DNA of 64,000 nt from Pseudomonas putida (GCF_002025705.1 NZ_CP018846.1:5137501-5201500); one strand, 5' to 3'. Shown: positions 17,112-25,550, counted from the stretch's first letter. The notes: generated by a model from the sequence alone, not told the origin. Numbers and translations: made by a program.

Positions 17112-17734
17112 TCCACCTCCGTGGCCAGGGCGTTGACCGCGGCAGCGGCCATCGCGCTACCGCCCAGGCGGCCCTGCATGATCACGAACGGTACGCCGCG
17201 GCTGTCGGCGGCCAGCATCGCCTTGGACTCGGCAGCGCCGACAAAGCCGACCGGGAAACCGAGAATCAGCGCAGGTTTAGGTGCACCGGCATCGATCATC
17301 TCCAGCAAGTAGAACAGCGCGGTCGGGGCATTGCCGATCACTACCACGCTGCCTTCCAGGTACGGGCGCCACAGCTCCAGGGCCACGGCCGAGCGTGTGT
17401 TGCCGGCGTCCTTGGCCAGGCCCGGCACGCTCGGGTCGCGCAGGGTGCAGATCACCTGGTTATTGGCGGGCAGGCGCGCACGGGTGATGCCTTCGGCAAC
17501 CATGTGTGCATCGCAGAGGATCGGCGCGCCATTGGCCAAGGCTTCACGACCGGCACGGCCGGCACCTGCGGAAAACTGCAGACCGTCGATGGCCTCGACC
17601 ATGCCGCAGGCATGAATCACGCGCACGGCGAGCTTTTCCAGGTCTGCGGGAATCCGCTCGAGGCGGGCTTCCTCGCGGATGATCCGGAAGGAATTGCGAT
17701 AGATCTCCTGACCATCGCGGATGTAGTCAATCAT
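17108..17734 (-). CDS. cobH: Precorrin-8X methylmutase
   Basis: This 208-residue enzyme moves the methyl group from C11 to C12, converting precorrin-8X to hydrogenobyrinic acid. It starts MIDYIRDGQEIYRNSFRIIR, the conserved CobH/CbiC N-terminus. It includes the catalytic-histidine region RVIHACGMVE and the conserved ILCDAHMVAEGI, VVIGNAPTALFYLLEMI and ILGFPVGFVGAAESK segments. The ATG at 17734 is chosen over a start 14 codons upstream, which would reach further into cobG. As drawn the overlap with cobG is eight bases. Confidence 0.95.
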   Translation of the reverse strand: MIDYIRDGQEIYRNSFRIIREEARLERIPADLEKLAVRVIHACGMVEAIDGLQFSAGAGRAGREALANGAPILCDAHMVAEGITRARLPANNQVICTLRDPSVPGLAKDAGNTRSAVALELWRPYLEGSVVVIGNAPTALFYLLEMIDAGAPKPALILGFPVGFVGAAESKAMLAADSRGVPFVIMQGRLGGSAMAAAAVNALATEVE

Positions 17735-19058
17735 CAAGGTGCTCCGTCGGCAGGGCGAGCATGGCGCCTGCTTCATTCAAGGTAAGGTCGGTGCCGCGCA
17801 GGGCACCCAGGCCCGGCAGGTGCGCGTCACGCAAATAGAGGTCATAGCGGCCCGGTGAACGGGCCAGCAAAGTGGCCGGGGCAACATGGGCCACGGCACA
17901 GGAACGCGGGCAGCCGGACAGGTGCACGCTGGCAGGCGCGCCGCTGCCCAGCAGCGCTGCCAGCTCGACGGCATCGGCCTTGGTCTCGGCCTGGCCCTTG
18001 GCGCAGCCACTGCTGCCGGTGCAGGCGACCATGCGCGCCAATGGCTCGGCAGGCTGGCAGAGCAGGCCCAGAGCCGATAGCTCGACACGGGCCTGTTCGA
18101 GGCCGGCAGCGGCGATGTTGGTCAGCATCAGGCTTTGCCACGGGCTCAGGCGCAGGCTGCCGTCACCCCATTGCCGGGCCACCCGGGCAGCCCCACGCAA
18201 CATGGCGGGCGACAGCCGGCCCAGCGGTGGCGCTACGCCCAACGCCAGGCCCTGCTGTTGCGTCACGGCACCCAGCCATGGGCTTTGGCTGTCTTCGCGC
18301 TGCCATTCGAGCACGGCCGCATCGCGGCGGACCTGCAAGCCGAGGCCGTTGATAAACGTATCGGCCGGGCAATCTTGCAGCAGCTGGCGCATGCGCGACT
18401 GCTCCGGGCTGGCCAGATCGAGGAAACGATCAAGCACCGCGCGCACCAGCGCCAGCCCTTGCTCCAGCGGCACTGCACCCAGTACCTGGTCGTCGGCAGG
18501 GCAGCTGGCCAGGCCGAATGCCAGCCATTCGCGCTGCTCCAGGCGCAGTGCCGAGAGCCACAGGTCGTGGGGGTGCTCGAGCATCGCCACGCCTTCACCA
18601 CCGTCCAGTTGCACGGCGAACTTGGCCGACAGCTGATGGAAGCGCGGCGTGCCTTGCAGCAGGTCGAGGATTTGCCCGGCCAACGGGCGTACATCCAGCA
18701 GCATGGCCGGGTCATGCCCGGCCAGCGGGCTGAGCATCAGGTTGCGCACATCATCACTGGCCGCATCACGTGGCCCGAGGCCTGCAGCCAACAGGCTTTC
18801 GACCAGCCCGGCATGATCGCTGCCGATGCCACGGATCTGCAGGTTGCCGCGGTTGGTGGCCTCGATCACTCCGCCGGCGAAGCGCTCGGCTGCCGCCGCC
18901 ACCGCCTCGGCCTGGTCGGCCAGCAGCAGGCCGCCGGGCAGCTTGATACGGCAGATGCCGCCGTCAAGGGCGCGGACGATGCGCCACAACCCCGGGCAGG
19001 CCGAGGGACGGGGTGAGGCTACGGGTGTGTTGGCTGGCGTCAAAGGGGCGTCCGGCAA
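17727..19058 (-). CDS. cobG: Precorrin-3B synthase (oxygen-dependent)
   Basis: This protein, up to 443 residues long, resembles nitrite/sulfite reductases and belongs to CobG. CobG uses molecular oxygen to make precorrin-3B in the aerobic cobalamin route. It has two ferredoxin-like half domains and the Fe4S4/sirohaem-type cysteine pattern. ACTGSSGCAKGQAETKADAV supplies the first pair of cysteines and SGCPRSCAVAHVAP the second. The first available start is a TTG at 19058, with no in-frame ATG between it and the upstream stop. A TTG five codons later is possible. The start is therefore uncertain although the gene is not. It heads the leftward operon and is divergent from cobL. Confidence 0.9.
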   Translation of the reverse strand: MPDAPLTPANTPVASPRPSACPGLWRIVRALDGGICRIKLPGGLLLADQAEAVAAAAERFAGGVIEATNRGNLQIRGIGSDHAGLVESLLAAGLGPRDAASDDVRNLMLSPLAGHDPAMLLDVRPLAGQILDLLQGTPRFHQLSAKFAVQLDGGEGVAMLEHPHDLWLSALRLEQREWLAFGLASCPADDQVLGAVPLEQGLALVRAVLDRFLDLASPEQSRMRQLLQDCPADTFINGLGLQVRRDAAVLEWQREDSQSPWLGAVTQQQGLALGVAPPLGRLSPAMLRGAARVARQWGDGSLRLSPWQSLMLTNIAAAGLEQARVELSALGLLCQPAEPLARMVACTGSSGCAKGQAETKADAVELAALLGSGAPASVHLSGCPRSCAVAHVAPATLLARSPGRYDLYLRDAHLPGLGALRGTDLTLNEAGAMLALPTEHLDD

Positions 19059-19164
19059 TCGCTGAAAATGCGCTTGAGTGTAGAAGGCGCGGTATTATGC
19101 CTGCTTTGTCCGGCGGCATGAAAAGCCGGTGGTCGAGCATCAACAGCGATTGAGCAGAAATTTT

Positions 19165-19265
19165 GGGGGCGCTGTGCGCCCCATCGCGACACAAGGCCGC
19201 TCCTGCAGGAAACACCGCACCCTGTAGGAGCGGTCTTGTGTCGCGATGGGCTGCACGGCAGCCCC
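19165..19265. repeat. REP-type palindrome pair in the cobG-cobL divergent region
   Basis: ATCGCGACACAAGGCCGCTCCTGCAG and the inverted copy CTGTAGGAGCGGTCTTGTGTCGCGAT flank a short spacer. Outer GGGGGCGC.GCGCCCC and GGGCTGC.GCAGCCC stems add to the structure. It occupies nearly half of the 226-bp region between the two cob operons, leaving little room for a full cobalamin riboswitch. Confidence 0.8.
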
Positions 19266-19284
19266 AGATCCCAAAGAGGTAGCA

Positions 19285-20496
19285 ATGACCCCCTGGCTGA
19301 CAGTAGTAGGCATCGGCGAAGACGGCTTCAGCGGCCTGGGCAAACAGGCCCGGCGCGCCCTGCTGGGCGCCTCGCGGATCATCGGCAGCCCGCGGCAACT
19401 GGCCCTGTTGCCGCGCTGCATCGGCGCCCAGCGACAGGACTGGCCAACCCCGTTCTCTCTCGCCCCGGTACTGGCCCTGCGCGGTGAGCCGGTCTGCGTG
19501 CTGGCCAGCGGTGACCCGATGTTCTTTGGCGTCGGCGCCAGCCTGGCGCGGCAACTGCCGGCTGCAGAAATGCAGGTGCTGTCGATGCCCTCTTCCTGCG
19601 CCCTGGCCGCCGCGCGCCTGGGCTGGCCACTGCAGGACGTGCACGTGGTGTCGGTGGTCGCACGCCCTTTGGCCGCGCTCAATGCGCACCTGTACAGCGG
19701 CCAGCGCCTGCTGGTGCTGAGCAACGCTGGCGATAGCCCTGCGGCCATCGCTGCACTGCTGCGCGAGCGCGGCTTCGGGCCCAGCCGTCTGCACGTACTG
19801 GAACACCTCGGTGGCGCGGCCGAACGGCACCTTTGCGCCATCGCCGATGACTGGCCCGCCACTGAAGTGGCCGACCTCAACCTGGTGGCCATCGAATGCC
19901 TGGCCAGCCCTAATGCCGTGCGCCTGTCGCGTGTGCCCGGGCTGGCGGACAGCGCCTTCCGCCATGACGGCCAGCTGACCAAGCGCGACGTGCGCGCCAT
20001 TACCCTGGCGCGCCTGGCGCCGCAGCCCGGCGAACTGCTGTGGGACGTCGGCGCCGGTTGTGGATCGATCGGTATCGAATGGATGCGCGCCCACCCTGCC
20101 TGTCGCACCCTGGCCATCGAAGCCGACGAAGGCCGCCAGGGTTTCATCGAATACAACCGCGATGCCCTGGGTGTCCCCGGCCTGCAACTGGTTCGTGGCA
20201 AGGCCCCCGAAGCCCTCGCCGAGCTGGAACGCCCTGACGCCATTTTCATTGGCGGCGGCGTCACCCGCGAAGGCGTGCTGCCCCTGTGCTGGGAACGCTT
20301 GCGCCCCGGTGGGCGGCTGGTGGCCAATGCGGTCACCCTGCAGAGCGAACTGGCCTTGGCGCATTTCCGTGAACAGCATGGCGGCGAGCTTACCCGCATC
20401 CATGTCGCCCAGGCCCAGCCTTTGGGCGCCTTCGATACCTGGCGCCAGGCGTTGCCGATTACCTTGCTCGACGTGGTGAAACCCCTCGATGCGTGA
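19285..20496 (+). CDS. cobL: Precorrin-6Y C5,15-methyltransferase (decarboxylating), CbiE-CbiT fusion
   Basis: This 403-residue protein fuses two methyltransferases. The N-terminal tetrapyrrole methylase (CbiE-like, about residues 4-200) begins TVVGIGEDGFSGLGKQARRA and has VLASGDPMFFGVGASLAR. The C-terminal class I Rossmann domain (CbiT-like, about residues 215-400) has LTKRDVRAITLARLAPQPGE and LWDVGAGCGSIGIEWMRAHP, the SAM-binding loop. CobL methylates C5 and C15 and decarboxylates the C12 acetate chain. The ATG at 19285 is preceded by AAAGAGGTAG. The gene overlaps cbiD by eight bases and starts the rightward cob operon. Confidence 0.94.
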   Translation: MTPWLTVVGIGEDGFSGLGKQARRALLGASRIIGSPRQLALLPRCIGAQRQDWPTPFSLAPVLALRGEPVCVLASGDPMFFGVGASLARQLPAAEMQVLSMPSSCALAAARLGWPLQDVHVVSVVARPLAALNAHLYSGQRLLVLSNAGDSPAAIAALLRERGFGPSRLHVLEHLGGAAERHLCAIADDWPATEVADLNLVAIECLASPNAVRLSRVPGLADSAFRHDGQLTKRDVRAITLARLAPQPGELLWDVGAGCGSIGIEWMRAHPACRTLAIEADEGRQGFIEYNRDALGVPGLQLVRGKAPEALAELERPDAIFIGGGVTREGVLPLCWERLRPGGRLVANAVTLQSELALAHFREQHGGELTRIHVAQAQPLGAFDTWRQALPITLLDVVKPLDA

Positions 20497-21583
20497 AGAA
20501 ACCCACGAGCAACCCGCGCCCCTGCGCAGCGGCCTGACCACCGGCAGCTGCGCCACCGCCACCAGCCTCGCGGCTGCCAAGCTGCTGCTGACCGGTCAGT
20601 GCGACGACGCCGTGAACATCACCTTGCCCAAGGGCAAGGTGGTGCAGATGCGCCTGGAGTTCTGCCGCCTGGTCGGCGAGCGCGCCGAAGCCGGCACCCT
20701 CAAGGATGCCGGCGACGACCCGGACGTCACCCACGGCGCCCTGCTCTACAGCCAGATCCGCTTGCAGGAACAACCCGGCATTCGCTTCGTCGCAGGCTTC
20801 GGCGTCGGTACCGTCACCCGCCCCGGCCTGGTGCTGGCGGTGGGTGAGCCCGCCATCAATCCAGTCCCTCGGCGGATGATCAGCGAGCATTTGCAGCAGC
20901 TGGCCGACGCCTGCAGCTATCCGGGCGGCTTCGAGGTCACGGTTAATGTACAAGGCGGTGAGGCGCTGGCGCTGAAGACCATGAACCCACGCCTGGGCAT
21001 CCTTGGCGGGTTGTCGATCCTCGGCACCAGCGGCATCGTCCGGCCCTTCTCTTGCTCGGCCTATATCGCCTCGATCCACCAGGGCATCGATGTCGCCCAC
21101 ACCAATGGCTACACCCATATCGCCGCCTGCACCGGCAACGCCAGTGAAGACACCATGCGCCGGGTCTACAACTTGCCGGAGATCGCCCTGATCGAGATGG
21201 GCGATTTTGTCGGTGCCGTCCTCAAGCACGTGCGCAAAGTGCCAGTGCCACGCCTGACCTTGTGCGGTGGTTTCGGCAAGATCAGCAAGCTGGCGGCCGG
21301 CCACATGGACCTGCACAGCCGCCATTCGAGCATCGACCTGCCGCAACTGGCCGGCTGGGCAGCGGACATCGGCGCCGACGCCGAGCTGCAAGCGGCGATC
21401 ATTGCCGCCAACACCAGCCAGCAAGCCTTGGCCCTGGCACACGCCGCAGGCATCGCCCTGGGCGATGCGGTGTGCGCCCATGCCCTGGCCTTTGCCCGCA
21501 GTGTGGTGCCGGCACAGGTACACGTCGAAGTGTTCGCCATCGACCGCCAGGGCGGCATCGTCGGCAAGGCCGGTGTGCAATGA
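20489..21583 (+). CDS. cbiD: Cobalt-precorrin-5B C1-methyltransferase
   Basis: This 364-residue protein matches CbiD, which methylates C1 of the corrin ring. The N-terminal RSGLTTGSCATATSLAAAKL is the family hallmark. GFGVGTVTRPGL, GGLSILGTSGIVRPFSC and LCGGFGKISKLAAGHMDLHS are further conserved blocks. In the textbook aerobic route CobF does the C1 methylation, so the presence of CbiD with CobG indicates a hybrid pathway. It overlaps cobL by eight bases and cobK by four (ATGA), so the three rightward genes form one tightly coupled operon. Confidence 0.94.
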   Translation: MREETHEQPAPLRSGLTTGSCATATSLAAAKLLLTGQCDDAVNITLPKGKVVQMRLEFCRLVGERAEAGTLKDAGDDPDVTHGALLYSQIRLQEQPGIRFVAGFGVGTVTRPGLVLAVGEPAINPVPRRMISEHLQQLADACSYPGGFEVTVNVQGGEALALKTMNPRLGILGGLSILGTSGIVRPFSCSAYIASIHQGIDVAHTNGYTHIAACTGNASEDTMRRVYNLPEIALIEMGDFVGAVLKHVRKVPVPRLTLCGGFGKISKLAAGHMDLHSRHSSIDLPQLAGWAADIGADAELQAAIIAANTSQQALALAHAAGIALGDAVCAHALAFARSVVPAQVHVEVFAIDRQGGIVGKAGVQ

Positions 21584-22314
21584 CGCCCCGTATCCTCCTG
21601 CTCGGCGGTGTCACCGAAGCGCTGGCCATCGCCCGCCAGCTCGGCCCCGAGCACATCTACAGCCTGGCCGGTATTGGCCGCGTACCGCAGGACCTGGCCT
21701 GCCAGGTGCGGGTCGGTGGCTATGGCGGTGCGCAAGGCCTGGCCGCCTACCTGCGTGAAGCCGGCATCACCCTGCTGATCGACGCCACCCACCCCTATGC
21801 CGCACAGATCAGCCGTAACGCTGCCAGCGCCGCGCAGGCAGCCGGCATCCCCTGCTGGGCCTTGCGCCGCCCGGCCTGGCAGGCGCAGGCGGGGGACGAC
21901 TGGCGTGAGGTGGATGACTGGGCTGCGCTGATCGAGGCACTCAAGCCGTTTCGGCGGCCATTGTTCACCCTTGGGCGCGAGCCGCTGCAACATCTTGAGG
22001 AGATTCCGCCAGAGCAGTTCTGGACCCTGCGAGCCCTGGAAGCCTGCCCTGGCAATGAACGCTGCGAGGTGATCGGCGCACGCGGGCCGTTTCAGATCGC
22101 AGACGAGCGGGCACTGTTTGAACGACGTCGCATCGATGTGCTGGTGAGCAAGAACAGCGGCAGCGTGGCGACTGAGCCGAAGCTCGAGGTGGCCAGGGAC
22201 CGCGGTGTGCCGGTACTTGTCCTGAAGCGTCCGCCGCTACCGGAAGTTGACCTTGAGTTCACCCAGACAGGCCCGCTGCTGGCCAAGTTGAAGGCTATGC
22301 TTGAAATGGCATGA
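21580..22314 (+). CDS. cobK: Precorrin-6A reductase
   Basis: This 244-residue enzyme uses NADPH to reduce precorrin-6A to precorrin-6B. It starts MTPRILLLGGVTEALAIARQ, with the dinucleotide-binding GGT-type loop. Conserved segments are LIDATHPYAAQISRNAA and FTLGREPLQHL. The segments VIGARGPF and the later VLVSKNSGSVATEPKLEVAR are characteristic of CobK/CbiJ. The ATG at 21580 overlaps the cbiD stop by four bases. The cobM and later cob genes needed for the pathway are not in this window. Confidence 0.94.
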   Translation: MTPRILLLGGVTEALAIARQLGPEHIYSLAGIGRVPQDLACQVRVGGYGGAQGLAAYLREAGITLLIDATHPYAAQISRNAASAAQAAGIPCWALRRPAWQAQAGDDWREVDDWAALIEALKPFRRPLFTLGREPLQHLEEIPPEQFWTLRALEACPGNERCEVIGARGPFQIADERALFERRRIDVLVSKNSGSVATEPKLEVARDRGVPVLVLKRPPLPEVDLEFTQTGPLLAKLKAMLEMA

Positions 22315-22317
22315 GAA

Positions 22318-22356
22318 CGTATATCCCGTTGACATATACGCTCGCCAACTTAAACT
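22318..22356 (+). promoter_or_regulatory. Candidate vapBC promoter and operator
   Basis: CGTATAT (22318-22324) and ATATACG (22334-22340) form a perfect 7-bp inverted repeat with a nine-base spacer. The right arm overlaps a good -35 hexamer, TTGACA (22329-22334). A plausible -10 (TAAACT, 22351-22356) lies 16 bases on. Type II antitoxins usually repress their own operon through such palindromes, so this fits a VapBC autoregulatory site. Confidence 0.6.
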
Positions 22357-22391
22357 TCAGTCACAGTTTGCTGCTTCCAAGGAGGCCCATC

Positions 22392-22622
22392 ATGGAGCAA
22401 GGTGCAATCTTCAAAAGCAACCGCAGCCAGGCCATCCGCTTGCCGAAATCCGTCGCCCTTCCCGATGAAGTAACCCGTGTCGACATCGTTGCCGTTGGCC
22501 GTACCCGCATCATTTCACCTGCAGGGGAATCATGGGACAGCTGGTTTGACAGCAATGACGCAAGCACGGACTTCATGGCCAGCCGCGATCAACCTGCCGA
22601 CCAGGAACGCGAAGGGTTCTAA
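22392..22622 (+). CDS. vapB: VapB-type antitoxin
   Basis: This 76-residue protein looks like a VapB/MazE-like antitoxin with an N-terminal swapped-hairpin AbrB fold. The segment AIFKSNRSQAIRLPKSVALP is typical, including the SQAIRLPK core. The C-terminal half is acidic and probably disordered (WDSWFDSNDASTDFMASRDQ), as expected for the toxin-binding tail. The ATG at 22392 has a strong AAGGAGG ribosome-binding site. The stop codon overlaps the vapC start by one base (TAATG), so the two are translationally coupled. It is thought to bind both VapC and the operator upstream. Confidence 0.88.
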   Translation: MEQGAIFKSNRSQAIRLPKSVALPDEVTRVDIVAVGRTRIISPAGESWDSWFDSNDASTDFMASRDQPADQEREGF

Positions 22623-23041
22623 TGCTCAGGTACATGCTCGACACGAACATTTGCATCTTCACTATCAAGAACAAGCCACAAGTGGTTCGCGAAGCCTTCA
22701 ACCGCCACCACGGTCAGATGGCAATCAGTACCGTTACGTTGATGGAACTGGTGTACGGCGCAGAGAAGTCAGCACACCCCGAGCACAATCTTTCGATAGT
22801 GGAAGGCTTCGCTGCCCGCCTTGAAGTGCTCGATTACGATAGCCACGCTGCGGAGCACAGTGGGCAATTACGTGCAGAGCTGGCACTGGCTGGCACACCA
22901 ATCGGTCCATTCGACCAGCTGATAGCGGGCCATGCCCGAGCTCGGGGGCTGGTGCTCGTGACCAACAACCTGCGTGAATTCCAACGAGTTCCGGGGTTAC
23001 GAGTTGAAGACTGGCTGGTTGCTCCTGCAGGCCGGACCTGA
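22622..23041 (+). CDS. vapC: VapC-type PIN-domain ribonuclease toxin
   Basis: This 139-residue PIN-domain protein is the presumed toxin of the pair. The metal-binding acidic residues of the family are visible: Asp7 in MLDTNICIF, Glu42 in LMELVYGAEK and Asp98 in GPFDQLIAGHA, followed by VLVTNNLREFQRVPGL. Length and motif spacing are normal, so the toxin looks intact. VapC proteins cleave tRNA or rRNA; the target here cannot be told from sequence. The pair lies between cobK and the nfeD/SPFH genes, all in the same direction. Confidence 0.9.
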   Translation: MLRYMLDTNICIFTIKNKPQVVREAFNRHHGQMAISTVTLMELVYGAEKSAHPEHNLSIVEGFAARLEVLDYDSHAAEHSGQLRAELALAGTPIGPFDQLIAGHARARGLVLVTNNLREFQRVPGLRVEDWLVAPAGRT

Positions 23042-23162
23042 AGAGGCGAAATCCCCTACTCATCCCGCCCTCGACGGAAACGAAACGCTCAGAAACTTCC
23101 GAGTGGCCATTCGCCCACTCAGCACTTTAGACTCTGCCCTCCCCTCGGAAGGCGTCACTCAT

Positions 23163-23600
23163 ATGGAAATGCAATGGTGGATCTGGCTGGTCTTCGGCAT
23201 CGGCCTGATCCTGCTCGAACTGGTCCTGCCCACGTTCTTCATCATCTGGTTCGGCATCGGTGCCGTGCTGGTCTCGCTCATCGCCCTGGCCGCCCCCGCC
23301 CTGCAACTGGACATGCAGGTGCTGCTGTGGGTGCTGTTCTCCTCGGTGACCACGTTCCTCTGGTTCAAGCTGTTCAAGCGCAAGCAACCCGACGTGCGCT
23401 GGACTGCCGACAGCGTGATCGGTGAAGTCGGGCTGCTGACCAGCAGCGTCTCGCAATTCCAGAAAGGCCGCGTGCGCTTCCAGAAGCCGCTGCTCGGCAA
23501 CGAGGAATGGACCTGCGTCGCCGACGGCGACATCCCCGCCGGCGAGCGCGTGCGGCTCGTCGCCATCGAAGGCAACACCGCCCGGGTCGTCCGGGCCTGA
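23163..23600 (+). CDS. NfeD-family membrane protein
   Basis: This 145-residue protein has two or three N-terminal membrane segments (WIWLVFGIGLILLELVLPTF and IGAVLVSLIALAAPAL). A short cytoplasmic or periplasmic OB-fold domain follows, ending GDIPAGERVRLVAIEGNTARV, the NfeD C-terminal signature. NfeD proteins pair with SPFH/stomatin proteins in membrane microdomains and are linked to membrane quality control. The gene is immediately upstream of such a partner, 27 bp away. The ATG at 23163 begins the hydrophobic N-terminus; longer in-frame starts lie inside the vapC end. Confidence 0.9.
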   Translation: MEMQWWIWLVFGIGLILLELVLPTFFIIWFGIGAVLVSLIALAAPALQLDMQVLLWVLFSSVTTFLWFKLFKRKQPDVRWTADSVIGEVGLLTSSVSQFQKGRVRFQKPLLGNEEWTCVADGDIPAGERVRLVAIEGNTARVVRA

Positions 23601-23627
23601 ATTGGCATTTAAAAGGAAGTTTGCATC

Positions 23628-24482
23628 ATGACCAGTCTCATCGTCGTCGGCGCCATCGCCCTGTTCGTCCTGATCACCGTGTTCAAGGGGGTGCGTATCG
23701 TGCCCCAGGGCGAAGAGTGGATCGTCGAGCGCCTGGGCCGCTACCACAGCACGCTCAAACCCGGCCTGAACATCGTTATCCCGTACATGGATGTGGTCGC
23801 CTATCGCCTGCCGACCAAAGACATCATCCTCGACGTGCAGGAACAGGAAATCATTACCAAGGACAACGCGGTGATCGTCGCCAACGCCTTGTGCTTCGCC
23901 AAGGTGGTCGACCCGCAAAAGGCCTCCTATGGTGTGCAGAACTTCTCGTTCGCCGTCACCAGCCTGACCATGACCTCGCTGCGCGCCATCGTCGGTGCCA
24001 TGGACCTGGACGAAGCACTGTCTAGCCGTGAGCAGATCAAGGCGCGCCTGCGCGAGGCGATGTCCGAGCAGACCGAAGACTGGGGCGTGACCGTGCGCTC
24101 GGTGGAGATCCAGGACATCAAGCCTTCGGAGAACATGCAGCTGGCCATGGAGCGCCAGGCGGCCGCCGAGCGTGAGCGCAAAGCCGACGTGACCCGCGCC
24201 GAAGGCGCCAAGCAGGCAGCAATCCTCGAAGCCGAAGCGCGCCTGCAGTCGGCCAAACTGGATGCCGAGGCGCAGATCAACCTGGCCGAAGCTTCGGCGC
24301 GGGCGATTTCGCTGGTCAAGGAAGCGGTGGGCAACGAGACCGTGCCGGCCATGTACCTGCTGGGTGAGCGTTATGTGGGCGCCATGGAGAACCTGGCCAA
24401 CAGCAGCAATGCCAAGGTCGTGGTGCTGCCAGCGGACCTGCAGGAGACCGTACGTGGCCTGATGGGCCGCAACAAGGCTTGA
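23628..24482 (+). CDS. SPFH/band 7 protein (QmcA/stomatin-like)
   Basis: This 284-residue protein has one N-terminal membrane anchor (LIVVGAIALFVLITVFKGVR). An SPFH domain follows (VPQGEEWIVERLGRYHSTLKP, LPTKDIILDVQEQEIITKDN). The C-terminal half is an Ala/Glu-rich coiled coil (AAERERKADVTRAEGAKQAA) of the stomatin/QmcA type. Such proteins form large oligomeric cages or microdomains and modulate membrane proteases. The start has an AAGGAAG ribosome-binding site. It very probably works with the NfeD protein directly upstream. Confidence 0.92.
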   Translation: MTSLIVVGAIALFVLITVFKGVRIVPQGEEWIVERLGRYHSTLKPGLNIVIPYMDVVAYRLPTKDIILDVQEQEIITKDNAVIVANALCFAKVVDPQKASYGVQNFSFAVTSLTMTSLRAIVGAMDLDEALSSREQIKARLREAMSEQTEDWGVTVRSVEIQDIKPSENMQLAMERQAAAERERKADVTRAEGAKQAAILEAEARLQSAKLDAEAQINLAEASARAISLVKEAVGNETVPAMYLLGERYVGAMENLANSSNAKVVVLPADLQETVRGLMGRNKA

Positions 24483-24490
24483 ACATTGCC

Positions 24491-24509
24491 GGGGCTGCTA
24501 CGCAGCCCC
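24491..24509 (+). terminator. Hairpin after the SPFH gene
   Basis: GGGGCTGC-TAC-GCAGCCCC is a perfect 8-bp stem eight bases after the stop. It lacks a T-run and resembles the inner stem of the REP elements, so it may be a solitary half-REP rather than a dedicated terminator. Confidence 0.5.
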
Positions 24510-24603
24510 AAACCGCCCCACCTGCGTCACTTCACCGCACCCCGTCATTTTTACCTATACTCCGCCTTACAATACCGCCCACGATTCCTGACCGGATCTC
24601 TCC

Positions 24604-24993
24604 ATGCCCCCACGTCGGCACATTGCCTGGATAGCCTGCCTTGCAGTGCTGTTCAACCTGCTGGCCATGCCGCTGTCTTCTGCCGCGCCCAAGGGCCCGG
24701 CAGAGCAGCTGCTGTGGGGGGCTTTCTGTTCCAGCCTGGCCGGCAAGGCCAAGCCCGATGTCCAGGCCCTGGCCAAGATCGACCTCGGCACGCAAGGCGA
24801 TCAGCACTCCAACATGCAGCACTGCTGGTGCTGTTCGGGCGCTGCACCGCTGCTGGCCCTGCCGGGTTACCCGCCGCAACTGCACAACCCGCCCACACTG
24901 CTGGCCGGGCATGCACCGCCGCTGATCGATTACCAGCCCACGCCGCGCCAGCTATGGCCTGCGCTCAATCCCCGTGCCTCTCCCCTGGTCTGA
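24604..24993 (+). CDS. DUF2946-type small protein of the copper cluster (first copy)
   Basis: This 129-residue protein has a signal-like N-terminus (HIAWIACLAVLFNLLAMPLS). A cysteine cluster, MQHCWCCSG, lies near residue 75, and the C-terminus is Pro-rich. This is the pattern of DUF2946, a small family often found beside copper receptors and PCu(A)C chaperones. The Cys residues and a neighbouring Met/His content suggest metal contact, but no function has been established. The next gene, a copper chaperone, starts 46 bp downstream, so the two are probably co-transcribed. Confidence 0.7.
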   Translation: MPPRRHIAWIACLAVLFNLLAMPLSSAAPKGPAEQLLWGAFCSSLAGKAKPDVQALAKIDLGTQGDQHSNMQHCWCCSGAAPLLALPGYPPQLHNPPTLLAGHAPPLIDYQPTPRQLWPALNPRASPLV

Positions 24994-25039
24994 GTTCATT
25001 ACGCTGTCTGCCTGAACCTGAACAGATCGGAGACTCACC

Positions 25040-25525
25040 ATGCTCAAGCAAGCTCTTGTACTGGCTGCCCTGCTGCTGCCCGGCGCCTACGCCAACGCAC
25101 ATGAATACACTGTGGGCGACCTGCACATCGCCCACCCTTGGTCGCTGCAACTACCGCCCAACGCACCTAACGTCGCCGCCTATTTCGTCGTGCACAACAA
25201 CGGCAAGGCCGATGACCGCCTGCTGAGCGTCGACAGCCCGATCAGCGATGACGCGCAACTGCACGAGCATGCCATGAGCGCCAGCGGCGCCATGAAGATG
25301 CAGCAGGTGCAGAGCGTGGTGGTGCCCGCTGGCAAGGACCTGACCTTCGCCCCCAGCGCCTACCACGTGATGCTGATGCAGCCCAAGGACCGCAGCCTGC
25401 TCACCGACGGCAAGCGCTTCCCGCTGACCCTGCACTTCGAGAAGGCCGGCGACATCACCGTCGACGTGGCCGTACAGAAGCAGGCGCCAGCGGACCAGCC
25501 CCAGGCCCACGAACACGCGCACTGA
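25040..25525 (+). CDS. Periplasmic copper chaperone of the PCu(A)C family
   Basis: This 161-residue protein has a signal peptide ending near ANAHE. It has a PCu(A)C domain with the copper-binding His and Met motif: HEHAMSASGAMKM at about residues 74-86, then YHVMLM near residue 113. The spacing resembles H(M)x10Mx21HxM. A His-rich tail (QAHEHAH) could add copper sites. PCu(A)C proteins deliver Cu(I) in the periplasm, for example to cytochrome oxidase assembly factors. Its place between two DUF2946 genes and before oprC supports a copper-uptake role. Confidence 0.92.
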   Translation: MLKQALVLAALLLPGAYANAHEYTVGDLHIAHPWSLQLPPNAPNVAAYFVVHNNGKADDRLLSVDSPISDDAQLHEHAMSASGAMKMQQVQSVVVPAGKDLTFAPSAYHVMLMQPKDRSLLTDGKRFPLTLHFEKAGDITVDVAVQKQAPADQPQAHEHAH

Positions 25526-25550
25526 TACCCGCTGACAAGCGCTCGCCAGC

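Noticed and set aside
19059..19284. A cobalamin riboswitch between cobG and cobL
   Set aside because: Cobalamin riboswitches need about 200 bases, and about 100 of the 226 here are a REP pair. No B12-box-like conserved segment was seen on either strand.
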